Source of the DNA: Rhizomys pruinosus
Taxonomy: Eukaryota; Chordata; Mammalia; Rodentia; Spalacidae
Reading direction: 5' to 3'
DNA length: 64,000 bases
Assembly (NCBI GenBank): GCA_009823505.1
Contig: VZQC01004717.1
Coordinates: forward strand, 363,622-427,621
The notes below the pieces were generated by a model. That model saw nothing but the letters and a program-made list of their open reading frames with translations. It made no database searches and was not told the DNA's origin. Positions 23,538 to 33,639 of the stretch are shown in pieces. The position numbers were made by a program, and so were the translations under genes. Within the stretch, counting starts at the first letter, position 1. Every line of letters starts with the position of its first letter.

Positions 23538-23649
23538 CCAATATGCATCACGCCCAACTGCTTTGGACAAAAGCTCAAGGGGCCATACACAAGAAATACT
23601 TACAACTAGGTAATTGACACTAGCATATACAGATGAGGGATACCATTTG

Positions 23650-25677
23650 TCATTTGTTTTTCTGGGACTGTGTTACTTCACTCAGCATGATGTCCTCTAG
23701 CTCCAGGCATTTTCCTGCAAAGCTCATGATGTCATCTTTCTTTACTGCTGCATAGAACTCCATTGTGTAGATATACCACATTTTCTCTATCCACTCATCA
23801 GTTGAGGGGCATTTGGGTTGGTTCCAGCTCCTTGCTATTGTGAAGAGAGCTGAAATAAACATGGCCGTGCATGTATCTCTGTGGTGGGGTGAGTCTTGAG
23901 GGTACATGCCCAGGAGTGGTATGGCTGGGTCGGGTGGCAAGTTCATTCCAAGTCTTCCAAGGGTTCTCCACACTGCTTTCCATAGTGGCTGTACGAGTTT
24001 ACATTCCCACCAGCAGTGGATGAGTGTTCCCCTTTCCCCACAACCTCTCCAGCACTTGGTATCATTTGTTTTCTTGATCCTAGCCAGTCTTACTGGAGTA
24101 AGATGATATCTTAAAGTGGTTTTGATTTGCATTTCCTTAATGATTAGTGATGTTGAGCAGTTCTTGAGGTGTTTCTCAGACATCTCTAATTCCTCGCTTG
24201 TGAAGTCTCTGTTCAGTTCTTTGCTCCATCTATTGAGCGGGTCGTTTGTTTTCTTTTTTCTTTGTTTTTTGAGTAGTTTATATATTCTGGAAATCAATGC
24301 TTTGTCAGATGTATCTGCAGTGAAGGTTTCCTCCCACTCTGTGGGATTTCTCTTCACTTCCTTGATTGTTTCTTTTGATGTACAGAAGCTTTTGAGTTTG
24401 ATGAGGTCCCATTTGTCAATTGTCGACCTTAATTCTTGTGCAGCTGCTGTCTGATTTAGGAAGTCTTTTCCTACGCCTATGTCTTGTAGTCTGCTGCCAA
24501 CTTTTTCTTCTATCACCTTCAGAGTTTGGGGTTTCACGTTGAGGTCTTTAATCCATCTGGAGTTGACTTTTGTACAGGGTGAGAGGTAGGGGTTTAATTT
24601 CATTCTTCTACAAGTGGTGATCCAGTTTTGCCAACACCACTTGCTGAAGATGCTGTCTTTTCTCCATTGTGGTTTCTTGGCCCCCTTGTCAAATATGAGA
24701 TGGCTGAAATTGTATGTGCTCAGATTTGGATCTTCGGTTTTGTTCCATTGGTCAACAGGTCTGTTTTTGTGCCAGTACCAGGCTGTTTTTATGACTATAG
24801 CCCTGTAGTATAGTTTAAAATCTGGTATAGAGATCCCTCCTGTGTAGCTCTTTTCACTCAGGATTGATTTGGCTATTCGGGGTCTTTTGTTTCTCCAAAT
24901 GAATTTAAGAACTTTTGTTTCCAAGCCTGTGAAGAAACTCTTGGGGATTTTGATTGGGATTGCATTAAATCTATACAAGAGTTTTGGTAAAATGGACATT
25001 TTTACAATGTTAATTTTCCCAATCCATGAGCATGGGAGGTTTTTCCATCTTCTGAGGTCTTCTTCAATTTCTTTCTTTAAGGGTTTAAAATTTTTGTTGT
25101 AGAGGTCTTTGGTGTCTTTGGTTAGGTTTGTTCCTAGGTATCTTATTGTTTTTGAGGCTATTGTGAGTGGGAAGGTCTCTTTGAATTCTTTCTCCAGTTG
25201 CTTGTTCTTGGTGTAAAGAAAGGCCATTGATTTTCTAAGGTTAATTTTGTATCCTGCCACTTTGCTGAAGCTGTTAATCGTTTCTAGGAGTTTTCTGGTG
25301 GAGTTTTTTGCATCTCTTAAGTAAACAATCATATCATCAGCAAATAGGGATAGTTTGACTTCCTCTTTTCCAATTAGTACTCCTTTAATATCCTTTTCTT
25401 GCCTTATTGCTCTAGCAAGTGTTTCAAGCACTATATTGAAGAGGAGTGGTGATAGGGGGCAGCCTTGCCGAGTTCCTACCTTTAAAGGGAATGTTTCCGT
25501 CATTTCCCCATTTAGGATGATATTGGCTGTGGGTTTCCTGTATATGGCTTTGATTACATTGAGGAATGATCCCTCCAATCCAATTCCTTCTAGGACTTTA
25601 AGCATGAAGCGATGCTGGATTTTGTCAAAGGCTTTTTCAGCATCAATTGAGATGATGGTGTGGTTTTTGTCTTCCAT
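23650..25677 (-). pseudogene. L1 ORF2 C-terminal two-thirds, open for 675 codons
   Basis: ORF2p is the L1 endonuclease/reverse transcriptase used for target-primed reverse transcription. What remains begins inside the reverse transcriptase domain: [10 protein letters not shown] at residues 13-22, [11 protein letters not shown] at 70-80 and the catalytic FADD at 112-115, with the two aspartates kept. It continues through the thumb and C-terminal region to the cysteine motif CWRGCG...HCWWEC (around residues 540-560) and the usual end [10 protein letters not shown]. The start methionine is only the first ATG after a stop: just upstream, codons of the same frame ([23 protein letters not shown]) are readable and a TAA stands where the family has lysine. 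The long open frame means few mutations since insertion. Without the endonuclease domain and a 5' promoter it cannot move by itself. Confidence 0.93.
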
Positions 25678-25771
25678 TTAATTTATGTGTTTGATGATGT
25701 TTATTGATTTTCGTATGTTGAACCATCCCTGCATCTCTGGTATAAATCCAACTTGGTCATGATGGATGATT

Positions 25772-26067
25772 GGCCATAGTTATTGGCAGCTTCTTCCTTG
25801 CCTGTGATGAGCTGCTCAGGATGGAAGAGCTGGTGGGAGGTAAGTACCAGTGCAAACTTCATCAGTGCCCGTGTTTTCCAGGTCTACAAACACTACCCCG
25901 GACATGCGCTAGCCAGCACTTGTCTCACTGAAGAAGGTGTTGAAGGAGTCATCTCCTCCCCCAATGGTCATGTCACTTGACGTCTGGCACTCAGGTTGGA
26001 TGGTCCCAGAAGGTTCGTGGATCTGAACTCCAGCCTGGCCAGTGTGGATGGAGATGCACTCACATAT
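25772..26067 (-). pseudogene. Alpha-tubulin retropseudogene, N-terminal part
   Basis: On the minus strand from 26067, codons read xCECISIHxGQAGVQI, a scrambled and shortened stretch, then [26 protein letters not shown] and, after frameshifts, the LITGKE..ANNYA region. This is the first ~100 residues of alpha-tubulin. The initiator codon is ATA, about a dozen codons around residues 15-25 are missing, and 'GCTAGCGCATGTCC' replaces the normal GAGCTGGCAAGCACGTGCC-type text, shifting frame. It stops at 25772 exactly where the L1 starts. The C-terminal part of an alpha-tubulin copy in the same direction lies on the other side of the L1 (22790-23240). One original retrocopy is the simplest reading. 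Confidence 0.85.
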
Positions 26068-26474
26068 AGCTGTTCAATGGCCAGGACAAAGGGGAGGGAA
26101 ATTGTTGCTGCCTACACCGCAAGTCTTAGACAGTCAATGTAAGAGAACCTCAACTCTTTATCTTAAGTAGTACAGTAGATTCTGTGGTTTGCAACTAAGA
26201 CCCTCCATTTACTGTTTTTAGTGGGAATTGATGAAAGGATACAGTCACATACTTGGTATGCTCCATCATTGTCCAAACACTGCTAATTCACTGTCTAGTG
26301 CCACTCAGTTAACCACCATCTCATGAGATACAGAATATTAACCCATTACTAATACAAATGTCACAGTCTATATAAAGAGGAACTAAGGAAAAATTCTCCA
26401 TAAAACTAAAATTGTACATTTTATGTAGATAATATCAGTAATGTTTTACTTGCTTAATTTTTTTCCTTTTCTGG
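26068..26474. other. Unassigned sequence
   Basis: Could include the 5' UTR of the tubulin retrocopy next to 26067. Otherwise nothing recognised. Confidence 0.4.
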
Positions 26475-26645
26475 CTTTAATGCATTTATTTGTGCATGTC
26501 CACACATGTATGCATATACCACAGTATGTGTGTGGAGGTCAGAAATCAGTTCTCTCCTTTCACCATGTGGGTCCTGAGGATTGAAGGCAGCATATCATCA
26601 GGCTTGGCAGCAAGCTTCACTACCCATAGAACCATCTCACTGGTC
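26475..26645 (-). mobile_element. Old B2/B3-group SINE
   Basis: Reversed and diverged: 'TGTGTGTGGAGGTCAGAA', 'ACCATGTGGGTCCTGAGG', 'AGAACCATCTCACTGGTCC'. Confidence 0.7.
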
Positions 26646-26883
26646 CTGTTTTAAGATTTATTAAAATCAAGTTACATGAAGCTGAAATTTGAGTCCCTTG
26701 TAACCAATTATTTATGTATTAAATTTTTTCTAATGGAACTTCCCATCCCTCCATAGGGTACTCTCAACTGAGAGGAGTTAAGATGGCCTATCCAGGCACC
26801 TGTCCTTATTAACCTTTTATCTGATCCCACTTCTAGCCAGCTTAACTAAATAAGGTCTATGTTTCTGGTTTCTTTTATAACCA

Positions 26884-27293
26884 CTGTGCTGGATAGCTTT
26901 AGTGTCAACTTGACACACCTGGGTTGAGGGAGCCTCAATTGGGGAATTGGCTCCATTGGATTGGCCTGTGGCCACATCTGTGGAGTATTGTCTTAATTGT
27001 CAAGCAGTGTGGGAGGCCCCAGCCCACAATGAGTGGTGCTACCCTGGGCAGGTTGTTGTATACCAAATAAGAAGGCAGGCTGGGCATGAGCCAGGGGAGC
27101 AAGCCAGTGAACAGCATTCCTCCATGGCTTGTGCTTCAGCTCTTGCCTCCAGGTTCCTACCCTGAGTTGCCACCTTGGGCTCCCTAAGTGATGAACTGTG
27201 ACCCGGGAGATGTAAGCTGAATAAACCCTTTCCTCCCCAGGTTGGTGTCGGTCAGAGTGTTTTGTCACAGCAATGGAAGACAAACTAGAACAA
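26884..27293 (+). repeat. Rodent dispersed repeat, family A copy 1
   Basis: Begins 'GCTGGATAGCTTTAGTGTC', then 'AACTTGACACACCTGGG', 'CTGTGGAGTATTGTC', 'GCAGGTTGTTGTATACC', 'CTTGTGCTTCAGCTCTTGCC', an AATAAA signal in 'GCTGAATAAACCCTTTCC', and ends 'GTTTTGTCACAGCAATGG'. Further copies lie at 27545, 50104, 58512/60460 (plus) and 60765 (minus). Confidence 0.8.
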
Positions 27294-27544
27294 CCACCAA
27301 CTCACTACAGCATGCACTTCTTGTCACATGCAATATCTGTCAAAAACTGTACAATTTTTGGATTGTTTCAACAATCTATATCCATTAAACTCATCCCCTC
27401 ATTAAGCCAAGTGAGCAGAATTTTATCCCCAGAATGTCCAGATTTGTTCCCTTATTGAATTGCTTTGTGTGTGAGAGAGACACATTCCAGATTAGGAATG
27501 TGTCATCCTTCCTCCTGTTTTATTACCCTGTATAGTCTTTGTGC
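27294..27544. other. Unassigned sequence
   Basis: Nothing recognised. Confidence 0.4.
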
Positions 27545-27737
27545 TCAATAGTTTAGTTGTCAATTTGACACACCTGGGAAGAGAGAACTTCAATTAGGGA
27601 ATTTCCTCCGACAGACTGGCCTGTGGGCAGGTCTTTGAGGCATTTTTTGACTGTTCAGTAGTTATGGGTGGGGGGCAGCCCACTGTGAGTTGTGTCACCC
27701 TGTGCGGGTGGAACTGGGTTGTATAAGAAAGCATGCT

Positions 27738-27975
27738 GGGGCTGGAGAGATGGCCTAGCAGTTAAGAGCGCTGACCGCTCTTACAGAGGACCCGGGTTCG
27801 ATCCCCAGCACCCACATGGTGGCCGAGAACCGTCTGAAACTCCAATTCCAGGAGAACTCCAGTTCCAGGGGAATCCAACACCCTCTTCTCACCTCCTCGG
27901 CATTGCATGACACGGACACGGGTGCCATACTTGCATGCAGACAGTTAACATTGATACACATACAGAAATAAATAA
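27738..27975 (+). mobile_element. B2 SINE (young form) inside family A repeat
   Basis: 'GGGGCTGGAGAGATGGCC', B box 'GGTTCGATCCC', internal duplication present, tail 'AGAAATAAATAAAATG'. It contains an extra 'CGGACA' compared with other copies. Confidence 0.95.
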
Positions 27976-28137
27976 AATGCTGGGCGTGGTGGTGCACGCG
28001 TTTAAGCCTGCACTTGGGAGGCAGAGGCACGTGCGATCGCTGTGAGTTCTGAGGCCAGCCTGGTCTACAGAGGAGTTCCAGGACAGCCAGAGGCTAAAGG
28101 GAGACCCTGTCTCAAAAAAAAAAAAAAAAAAAAAAAA
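27976..28137 (+). mobile_element. B1 SINE inserted in the B2 tail
   Basis: 'GCTGGGCGTGGTGGTGCACG' to 'GAGACCCTGTCTC' and a 23-bp A run. It follows the B2 tail without a gap. Confidence 0.95.
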
Positions 28138-28559
28138 GAAGCATGCGGAGCAGGGCCATAGAGAGCGAAAGCCAGTAAGCACATCTACCCGTGGTCCCCT
28201 GTGCTTCCAGCTTTCCAGCTGAGTGTCTGCCTTGGCCTCCCTTGATAATGGACTGTGACTACTTCCCCTTCCCCCGCAACCCCCACCCCCCACCCCCCGC
28301 AAAAAAGAACACGTTCATTCCAAGTTGGTTTGGGTCAGTGTTTTTTAACAGCAGTAGAGGGAAGGAAAACTAACTAAGATGGTCTTTTAAACTTTTTTTC
28401 CTCACTATATTCTTTTGGGTTATTCTTCTGTTCTCAAATTCTTGCAATGTGCCTTGCACATTTACTGGGAAAAGAGAAGCAATAACAACAAGCAAACAAG
28501 CTCCCTTCCCTTTCCTCCCTACAGCCTCCACACACAGAAGGACTGATTCAATGTGTGCC

Positions 28560-28900
28560 TCAATTACTGCAAAAGCCTTCTGGCTGGTTTCCCTGACGCT
28601 ATTTTCTCCCCTCACAAATGTTGGAGTCTTTCTTCAATGTTGTTTTCATGACTTTACCCAGCTGCTCAGGCTCTGCAGTTGCTTGGTAATGCCGCTGTAG
28701 TAGACACAGTCTTCAGGCTGACATTCCAATCCTCCATCAGTTGCCCACACACTTCCAAATTTATCTCCCCTCTTACTAACAAGGTGGTTTTTGCTCAGAT
28801 AATGCAAGATGATTGCCACCATCTCTACCTACTTCTTCCAACTGTGCAATGCCCAACTCTAACATCTACTATTTGTATTCATTTTGAAAAGACCATTTAA
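28560..28900 (+). mobile_element. Ancient L2-like repeat remnant
   Basis: 'CAATTACTGCAAAAGCCTTC', 'TGGCTGGTTTCCCTGAC' and the following C/T-rich text keep the order of an old mammalian repeat. The class is not certain. A second copy at 30587-30927 belongs to the duplicated unit. Confidence 0.5.
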
Positions 28901-28904
28901 TTTT

Positions 28905-29015
28905 TTGGAGTTTCGGTGTCTTCTACTAGAAAATGGGAATAGCACTTTATCTGGATTCTACAAGATCAGAAAGCACTGCAAAGTGCCTAGATTAACTAAG
29001 AAGTGATACATTGAA
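28905..29015 (-). mobile_element. MIR-like remnant
   Basis: 'CTACTAGAAAATGGGAATAG', 'GCACTGCAAAGTGCCTAG' match a reversed MIR core and tail. Also at 30932-31042 in the second unit. Confidence 0.55.
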
Positions 29016-29519
29016 ATATCTTAGCATTTAAGGGGTGTATCACACAGCTCTTCTCAATAAAATGTAATTCAGACTATTCTGGTCTTTGCTGTTGCTGCCA
29101 CCGTTTGCACAGCCCTATAAAGTTCTCCTTTTTCAGCCATTGTTTCCTAAAGAGCAGGCAAGGATCACACAGGTGGAACATCCGCAAAGGCCAGGTTAGA
29201 GAGCCCTGCACACTCTACTTTTCTATGTATGCACATAGGCAGGAGACATCAGTATCCTCCTGTGTGGTCCACCCCTGAGAACCAAGGACCATACAGAAGA
29301 CTGTCCCAGATGAGACTGATGATACAACTGGTACTACCACCTCCACTGCTCTTTCCTTATTGAAAATTAATGAAAACCTTGTTTGATTTGGTTTGAGAAA
29401 AGATAGGTAAGTTGTTCCTTTCATCTATGGTACCAATGAAAGGGAATTGCTGAGACAAAGCGACCAAAAAACAGGGGCTTTGGGAGGAAAGTTTTGTTTT
29501 CTCAGTATTTAAAAAAATA

Positions 29520-29745
29520 TTCTATTTTATTATTTATTTTTAATGTGGTAAGGGTGTATTGCCTGAAAGCATGTAAGTGCAACTGTGATGTTATAGCAAT
29601 GGCCACTGAGTCATAAGAAGGCATCAGATCCCCTGGAACTAGAATTTTTTTTTTTTTTTTCACCATGTGGGTCCTGGAATCTAACTCAGGTCTTCGTGCT
29701 TCTGTGGCAAATGCTTTAACCTCTGAGCCATCGCTCTAACCCTGG
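29520..29745 (-). mobile_element. B2-group SINE, degraded text
   Basis: Counterpart of 31547-31763, but with extra and missing letters and a T run at 29647-29662 in place of a normal B2 segment. The corresponding text in the second unit is cleaner, which suggests sequence error here. Confidence 0.8.
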
Positions 29746-29759
29746 TCATTTTAATGAAC

Positions 29760-30120
29760 AAACCATTCTCCATTGAAATTTTTTTTATTTATACATATAT
29801 TTTTCTCATATTTAGAGCAGCTAGGCTCACTCCCACCTGCACCTCTGTTCCTAAGCCTTCTCGTTTTTCATGTCCCTGTCCCTATATGCAGGCTAGTTGA
29901 ATCTCCACGTGGCTCCATCCACTAGAGATGGGTTAACGTATCTTGAGTCAAACACTTAAAGAAAACCAAACCAACTCTCCTTCTCCCAACAGTAATTATC
30001 AGGTGTCATTAGTGCTACGCTAGTTCGGGACGTTGTGCCCCCTCTCCCATTGGAATTTTTTGGTTCTGGATGAAGCTTACAGGGAAACGTGCCATGCTGT
30101 TGCCATGATGTAAATCGCTC
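29760..30120 (-). mobile_element. L1 3' end, first (noisy) copy
   Basis: Same as 31778-32127 with many small indels ('GAGCAGCTAGGCTCACTCCC' versus 'GAGCAGCTCCCTCCC'). Confidence 0.75.
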
Positions 30121-30138
30121 CAGACAAAGAGAAAAGAA

Positions 30139-30139
30139 N
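30139..30139. other. Single N (assembly join)
   Basis: An isolated N in a poly(A) run between two copies of the 2-kb unit. See the finding on this join. Confidence 0.95.
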
Positions 30140-32127
30140 AAAAAAAAAAAAAAAAAAAAAAAAGAAAGCATGCTGAGCACGGGCCTAGAGAGCAAGCCAG
30201 TAAGCAGACATCTACCGTGGTCTGTGCTCCATCTTCCAGCCCTGAGTTCTGGCCTTGGCCTCCCTTTGATAATGGACTGTGAGCTACTTCCCCCGCCACC
30301 CCCCACCCCCCACCCCCCGCAAAAAAGAACCCTTTCCTTCCCAAGTTGGTTTTGGGTCAGTGTTTTTATCACAGCAATAGAGGGAAGGAAAACTAACTAA
30401 GATGGTCTTTTAAACTTTTTTTCCTCACTATATTCTTTTGGGTTATTCTTCTGTTCTCAAATTCTTGCAATGTGCCTTGCAGCATTTACTTGGAAAAAGA
30501 GAAAGCATAAACAAACAAGCAAACAAGCTCCCTTCCCTTTCCTCCCTACAGCCTCCACACACAGAAGGACTGATTCAATGTGTGCCTCAATTACTGCAAA
30601 AGCCTTCTGGCTGGTTTCCCTGACGCTATTTTCTCCCCTCACAAATGTTGGAGTCTTTCTTCAATGTTGTTTTCATGACTTTACCCAGCTGCTCAGGCTC
30701 TGCAGTTGCTTGGTAATGCCGCTGTAGTAGACACAGTCTTCAGGCTGACATTCCAATCCTCCATCAGTTGCCCACACACTTCCAAATTTATCTCCCCTCT
30801 TACTAACAAGGTGGTTTTTGCTCAGATAATGCAAGATGATTGCCACCATCTCTACCTACTTCTTCCAACTGTGCAATGCCCAACTCTAACATCTACTATT
30901 TGTATTCATTTTGAAAAGACCATTTAATTTTTTGGAGTTTCGGTGTCTTCTACTAGAAAATGGGAATAGCACTTTATCTGGATTCTACAAGATCAGAAAG
31001 CACTGCAAAGTGCCTAGATTAACTAAGAAGTGATACATTGAAATATCTTAGCATTTAAGGGGTGTATCACACAGCTCTTCTCAATAAAATGTAATTCAGA
31101 CTATTCTGGTCTTTGCTGTTGCTGCCACCGTTTGCACAGCCCTATAAAGTTCTCCTTTTTCAGCCATTGTTTCCTAAAGAGCAGGCAAGGATCACACAGG
31201 TGTGGACATCCGGCAAAGGCAGGTTAGAGCCCTGGCACACTCTACTTTCCTCTGTATGCACATAGGCAGGAGACATCAGTATCCTCCTGTGTGGTCCACC
31301 CCTGAGAACCAAGGACCATACAGAAGACTGTCCCAGATGAGACTGATGATACAACTGGTACTACCACCTCCACTGCTCTTTCCTTATTGAAAATTAATGA
31401 AAACCTTGTTTGATTTGGTTTGAGAAAAGATAGGTAAGTTGTTCCTTTCATCTATGGTACCAATGAAAGGGAATTGCTGAGACAAAGCGACCAAAAAACT
31501 GGGCTTTGGAGGAAAGGTTTTGGTTATTGCTCGTTTAAAAAATATTCTATTTATTATTTATTTTATGTGTATGGGTGTATTGCCTGCAAGCATGTATGTG
31601 AACTTGTGTTATGCAATGCCCACAGAGGTCATAAGAAGGCATCAGATCCCCTGGAACTAGAATTGCAGGTGGTTGCTAGCTGCCATGTGGGTGCTGGGAA
31701 CCAAACCCAGGTCCTCTGTGAGAGGAGCCAGTGCTTTTAACCTCTGAGCCATCTCTCTAACCTCTGTTCATTTTTAATGAAAAAAAATTTTAATTGAATT
31801 TTTGTGAGTTTTATACAATATATTTTTATCATATTTAGAGCAGCTCCCTCCCACCTGCACCTCTTGTTCATGCCTTCTCGTTTTCATGTCCTCTGTCACT
31901 TATATTAAGGCCTGTTGAATCTCCCACGTGCATCCATCCACTAGAGATGGGTTAACGTATCTTGAGTCAAACACTTAAAGAAAACCACCTCTCCTTCTCC
32001 CAGTAATTATCAGTTGTCATTAGTGCCTCAGCTAAGTTCGGGACTTTGTGCCCCCTTCTCCACAGTGGAATTTTGTCTGGATTGAGCTTACATGGAACGT
32101 GCACATGCTGTTGCCATTGGTGTAAGT
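30140..32127. repeat. About 2-kb unit, second copy
   Basis: Begins in an A run equal to the B1 tail at 28115-28137, then repeats the content of 28138-30138. It continues without a break into the old L1, so this copy is probably the true one. Confidence 0.9.
31547..31763 (-). mobile_element. B2-group SINE
   Basis: 'GTGTATTGCCTGCAAGCATG', 'TGGGTGCTGGGAACCAAACC', 'CTCTGAGCCATCTCTCTAAC'. Older form without the internal duplication. Confidence 0.9.
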
Positions 32128-33624
32128 TCCTATGAGTAACTTCCCAGCTGTCTGTAAAGCTGCTTCTGGATGATCACCAGTCACTCCTGGCTCTGACAGC
32201 CTCTCCACCCCCTCTTCCATAATGGTCCCTGAGCCTTGGGTGACAGAGGTCTGACACAGATGTCCTACCCAGGGACAAGCACTCTGCGGTCTCTTATTCT
32301 CTGCACTTTGGCCAGCTGTGGTATTCTGGCTTAATCAGCATCTGTTGCATGAGAAAGCTTCACTGGTGAAAGGGAGAGATGCTTTGCTATTCTTTTTGCC
32401 CTCTGCTCAACTTGGTTTCCTGAGCCTTAGGTGTAAAGGCTGCATTGTAGATGTGTCGCTTAGGGCTAGGCACCTCACAGATACTTATTCTCTGAGTTTG
32501 AACAGCTGTAGAACTTTGTAACAGTCTCCAACTTTGAAGAGTGGTGAGAGGTACACTCATCTGTAAATATAAGGATATGTATTTAGAATGTAGTAAAAAA
32601 AAATTACATTGGTTTAGAGATATGGAAAAATAAGTTTTTCTCTAAGATCTATGATCTTTCTAGCCATGTGTATTTGTGTTAACAGAACCACACATGAATT
32701 CCCTACCACTGAGTGGGCCTTATGTCCAACAAGACAGCTATTGATTACCCTCAACATAAAAGTGCCACTACTGTACCCAGAGGTTGTTTACTGACTGACC
32801 ATTGTTGTAGTCCATAAACTTTAAAGCCTGGATGGAATTAGGTTTGATCGACTTAATCCCCCTTGCAGTTTTTGTAGTTTCTTCTGATACCCTGGGAACT
32901 GATCTTCAGGGAGGAGGCTTCCAGGTCGATTCCAGCTCCATTGCTCTAACTCCTGTGTCTGAAATGTGGCCTGTCTTCAGCCATAGGGTCTTACTTTCGA
33001 GACCTGGGAGGCAACCAAGGGGTGTAGCAATAGCCTGAATTATTTTGAGATTCTCTCGAGGTTTCTCCTGCCTGGCCCTGTGTTTAATGTTATATACCTT
33101 TAGCTATAGACATGTACTCATAAATATATTGTATGTGTATTTTTTCAGTAGACTTTTGAATTAATAATACACTTCCTCGGGTTTTCATTTTTTCCACAAG
33201 TGGAGACACAGTTTTGCCAGCACTATTTGTTAAAGATGTTCTTTCCTCCATTGTGTGTTCTTGGCACATTCGTCAAATATCAGATGGCTAAAATTGCATG
33301 CACTTGTGTTTGAGTCTTTGTTCTGTTCTATTGATCTATGTGTCTGTTTTGTGCCAGTACCATGCTGTTTTTATAGCTAGAAATCTGTAATATAGTTTAG
33401 ATCTAGTATAGTGATTTCCCTCAAAATTGCTTTGGTTATCTGGGATCTTTTGTCTTTCCAAATGAATTTTAGGATTTTTTTTTCCTAACTCTGTGAAGAA
33501 TGTCATGGGGATTTTGATTGGCATTGTATTGAATCTCCAGATTGCTTTTGGTAGGATCACCATTTTCACAATATTAATTCAGCCCATGAGCATGGCTGGT
33601 CCTTCCATCTCCTGGTGTCTTACT

Positions 33625-33639
33625 CTATATCTTTTTTTT
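33625..33639. repeat. Target-site duplication, left copy
   Basis: 'CTATATCTTTTTTTT', matched at 36818-36830 by 'CTATATCTTTTTT'. It marks the entry of the younger L1 into the older one. Confidence 0.85.

Larger units (their letters stand above)
23305..25771 (-). mobile_element. Young 5'-truncated L1 inserted within an alpha-tubulin pseudogene region
   Basis: Starts (plus coordinates) with the T-rich complement of an A-tail at 23305-23340, then a C-rich block near 23354-23376 (G-rich on the L1 sense strand), a (GTT)n run at 23503-23536, and ORF2 from 23650 up. The element is cut off upstream of the reverse transcriptase motifs at about 25771. No endonuclease domain, ORF1 or 5' UTR is present. 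I find no matching direct repeats at its two ends. Confidence 0.95.
27545..28377 (+). repeat. Rodent dispersed repeat, family A copy 2, split by B2 and B1
   Basis: Left half 27545-27737 ('GTTGTCAATTTGACACACC' to 'TATAAGAAAGCATGC'); right half 28138-28377 ('GAAGCATGCGGAGCAGGGCC' to 'TTTTTTAACAGCAGTAG'). The break point text 'AAGAAAGCATGC' recurs on the right as 'AAGAAGCATGC', as expected for the duplication made by the SINE. Confidence 0.8.
28138..30138. repeat. About 2-kb unit, first of two near-identical copies (probable assembly artefact)
   Basis: Contains: family A right half, a stretch with MIR/L2-like remnants, a B2-group SINE and an L1 3' end. It recurs at 30140-32127 at an offset of 2019-2027 bp. 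28370-29210 is almost letter-for-letter the same as 30397-31240, while the ends carry scattered small indels. The units meet at a single N (30139) inside an A run. Confidence 0.9.

Noticed and set aside
23650..25677. L1 ORF2 frame as a functional host gene
   Set aside because: It is a 5'-truncated LINE without the endonuclease domain, with a stop just upstream and no promoter.
30139..30139. Real tandem duplication of 2 kb
   Set aside because: The N at the join, the A-tail restart and uneven indels favour an assembly error.
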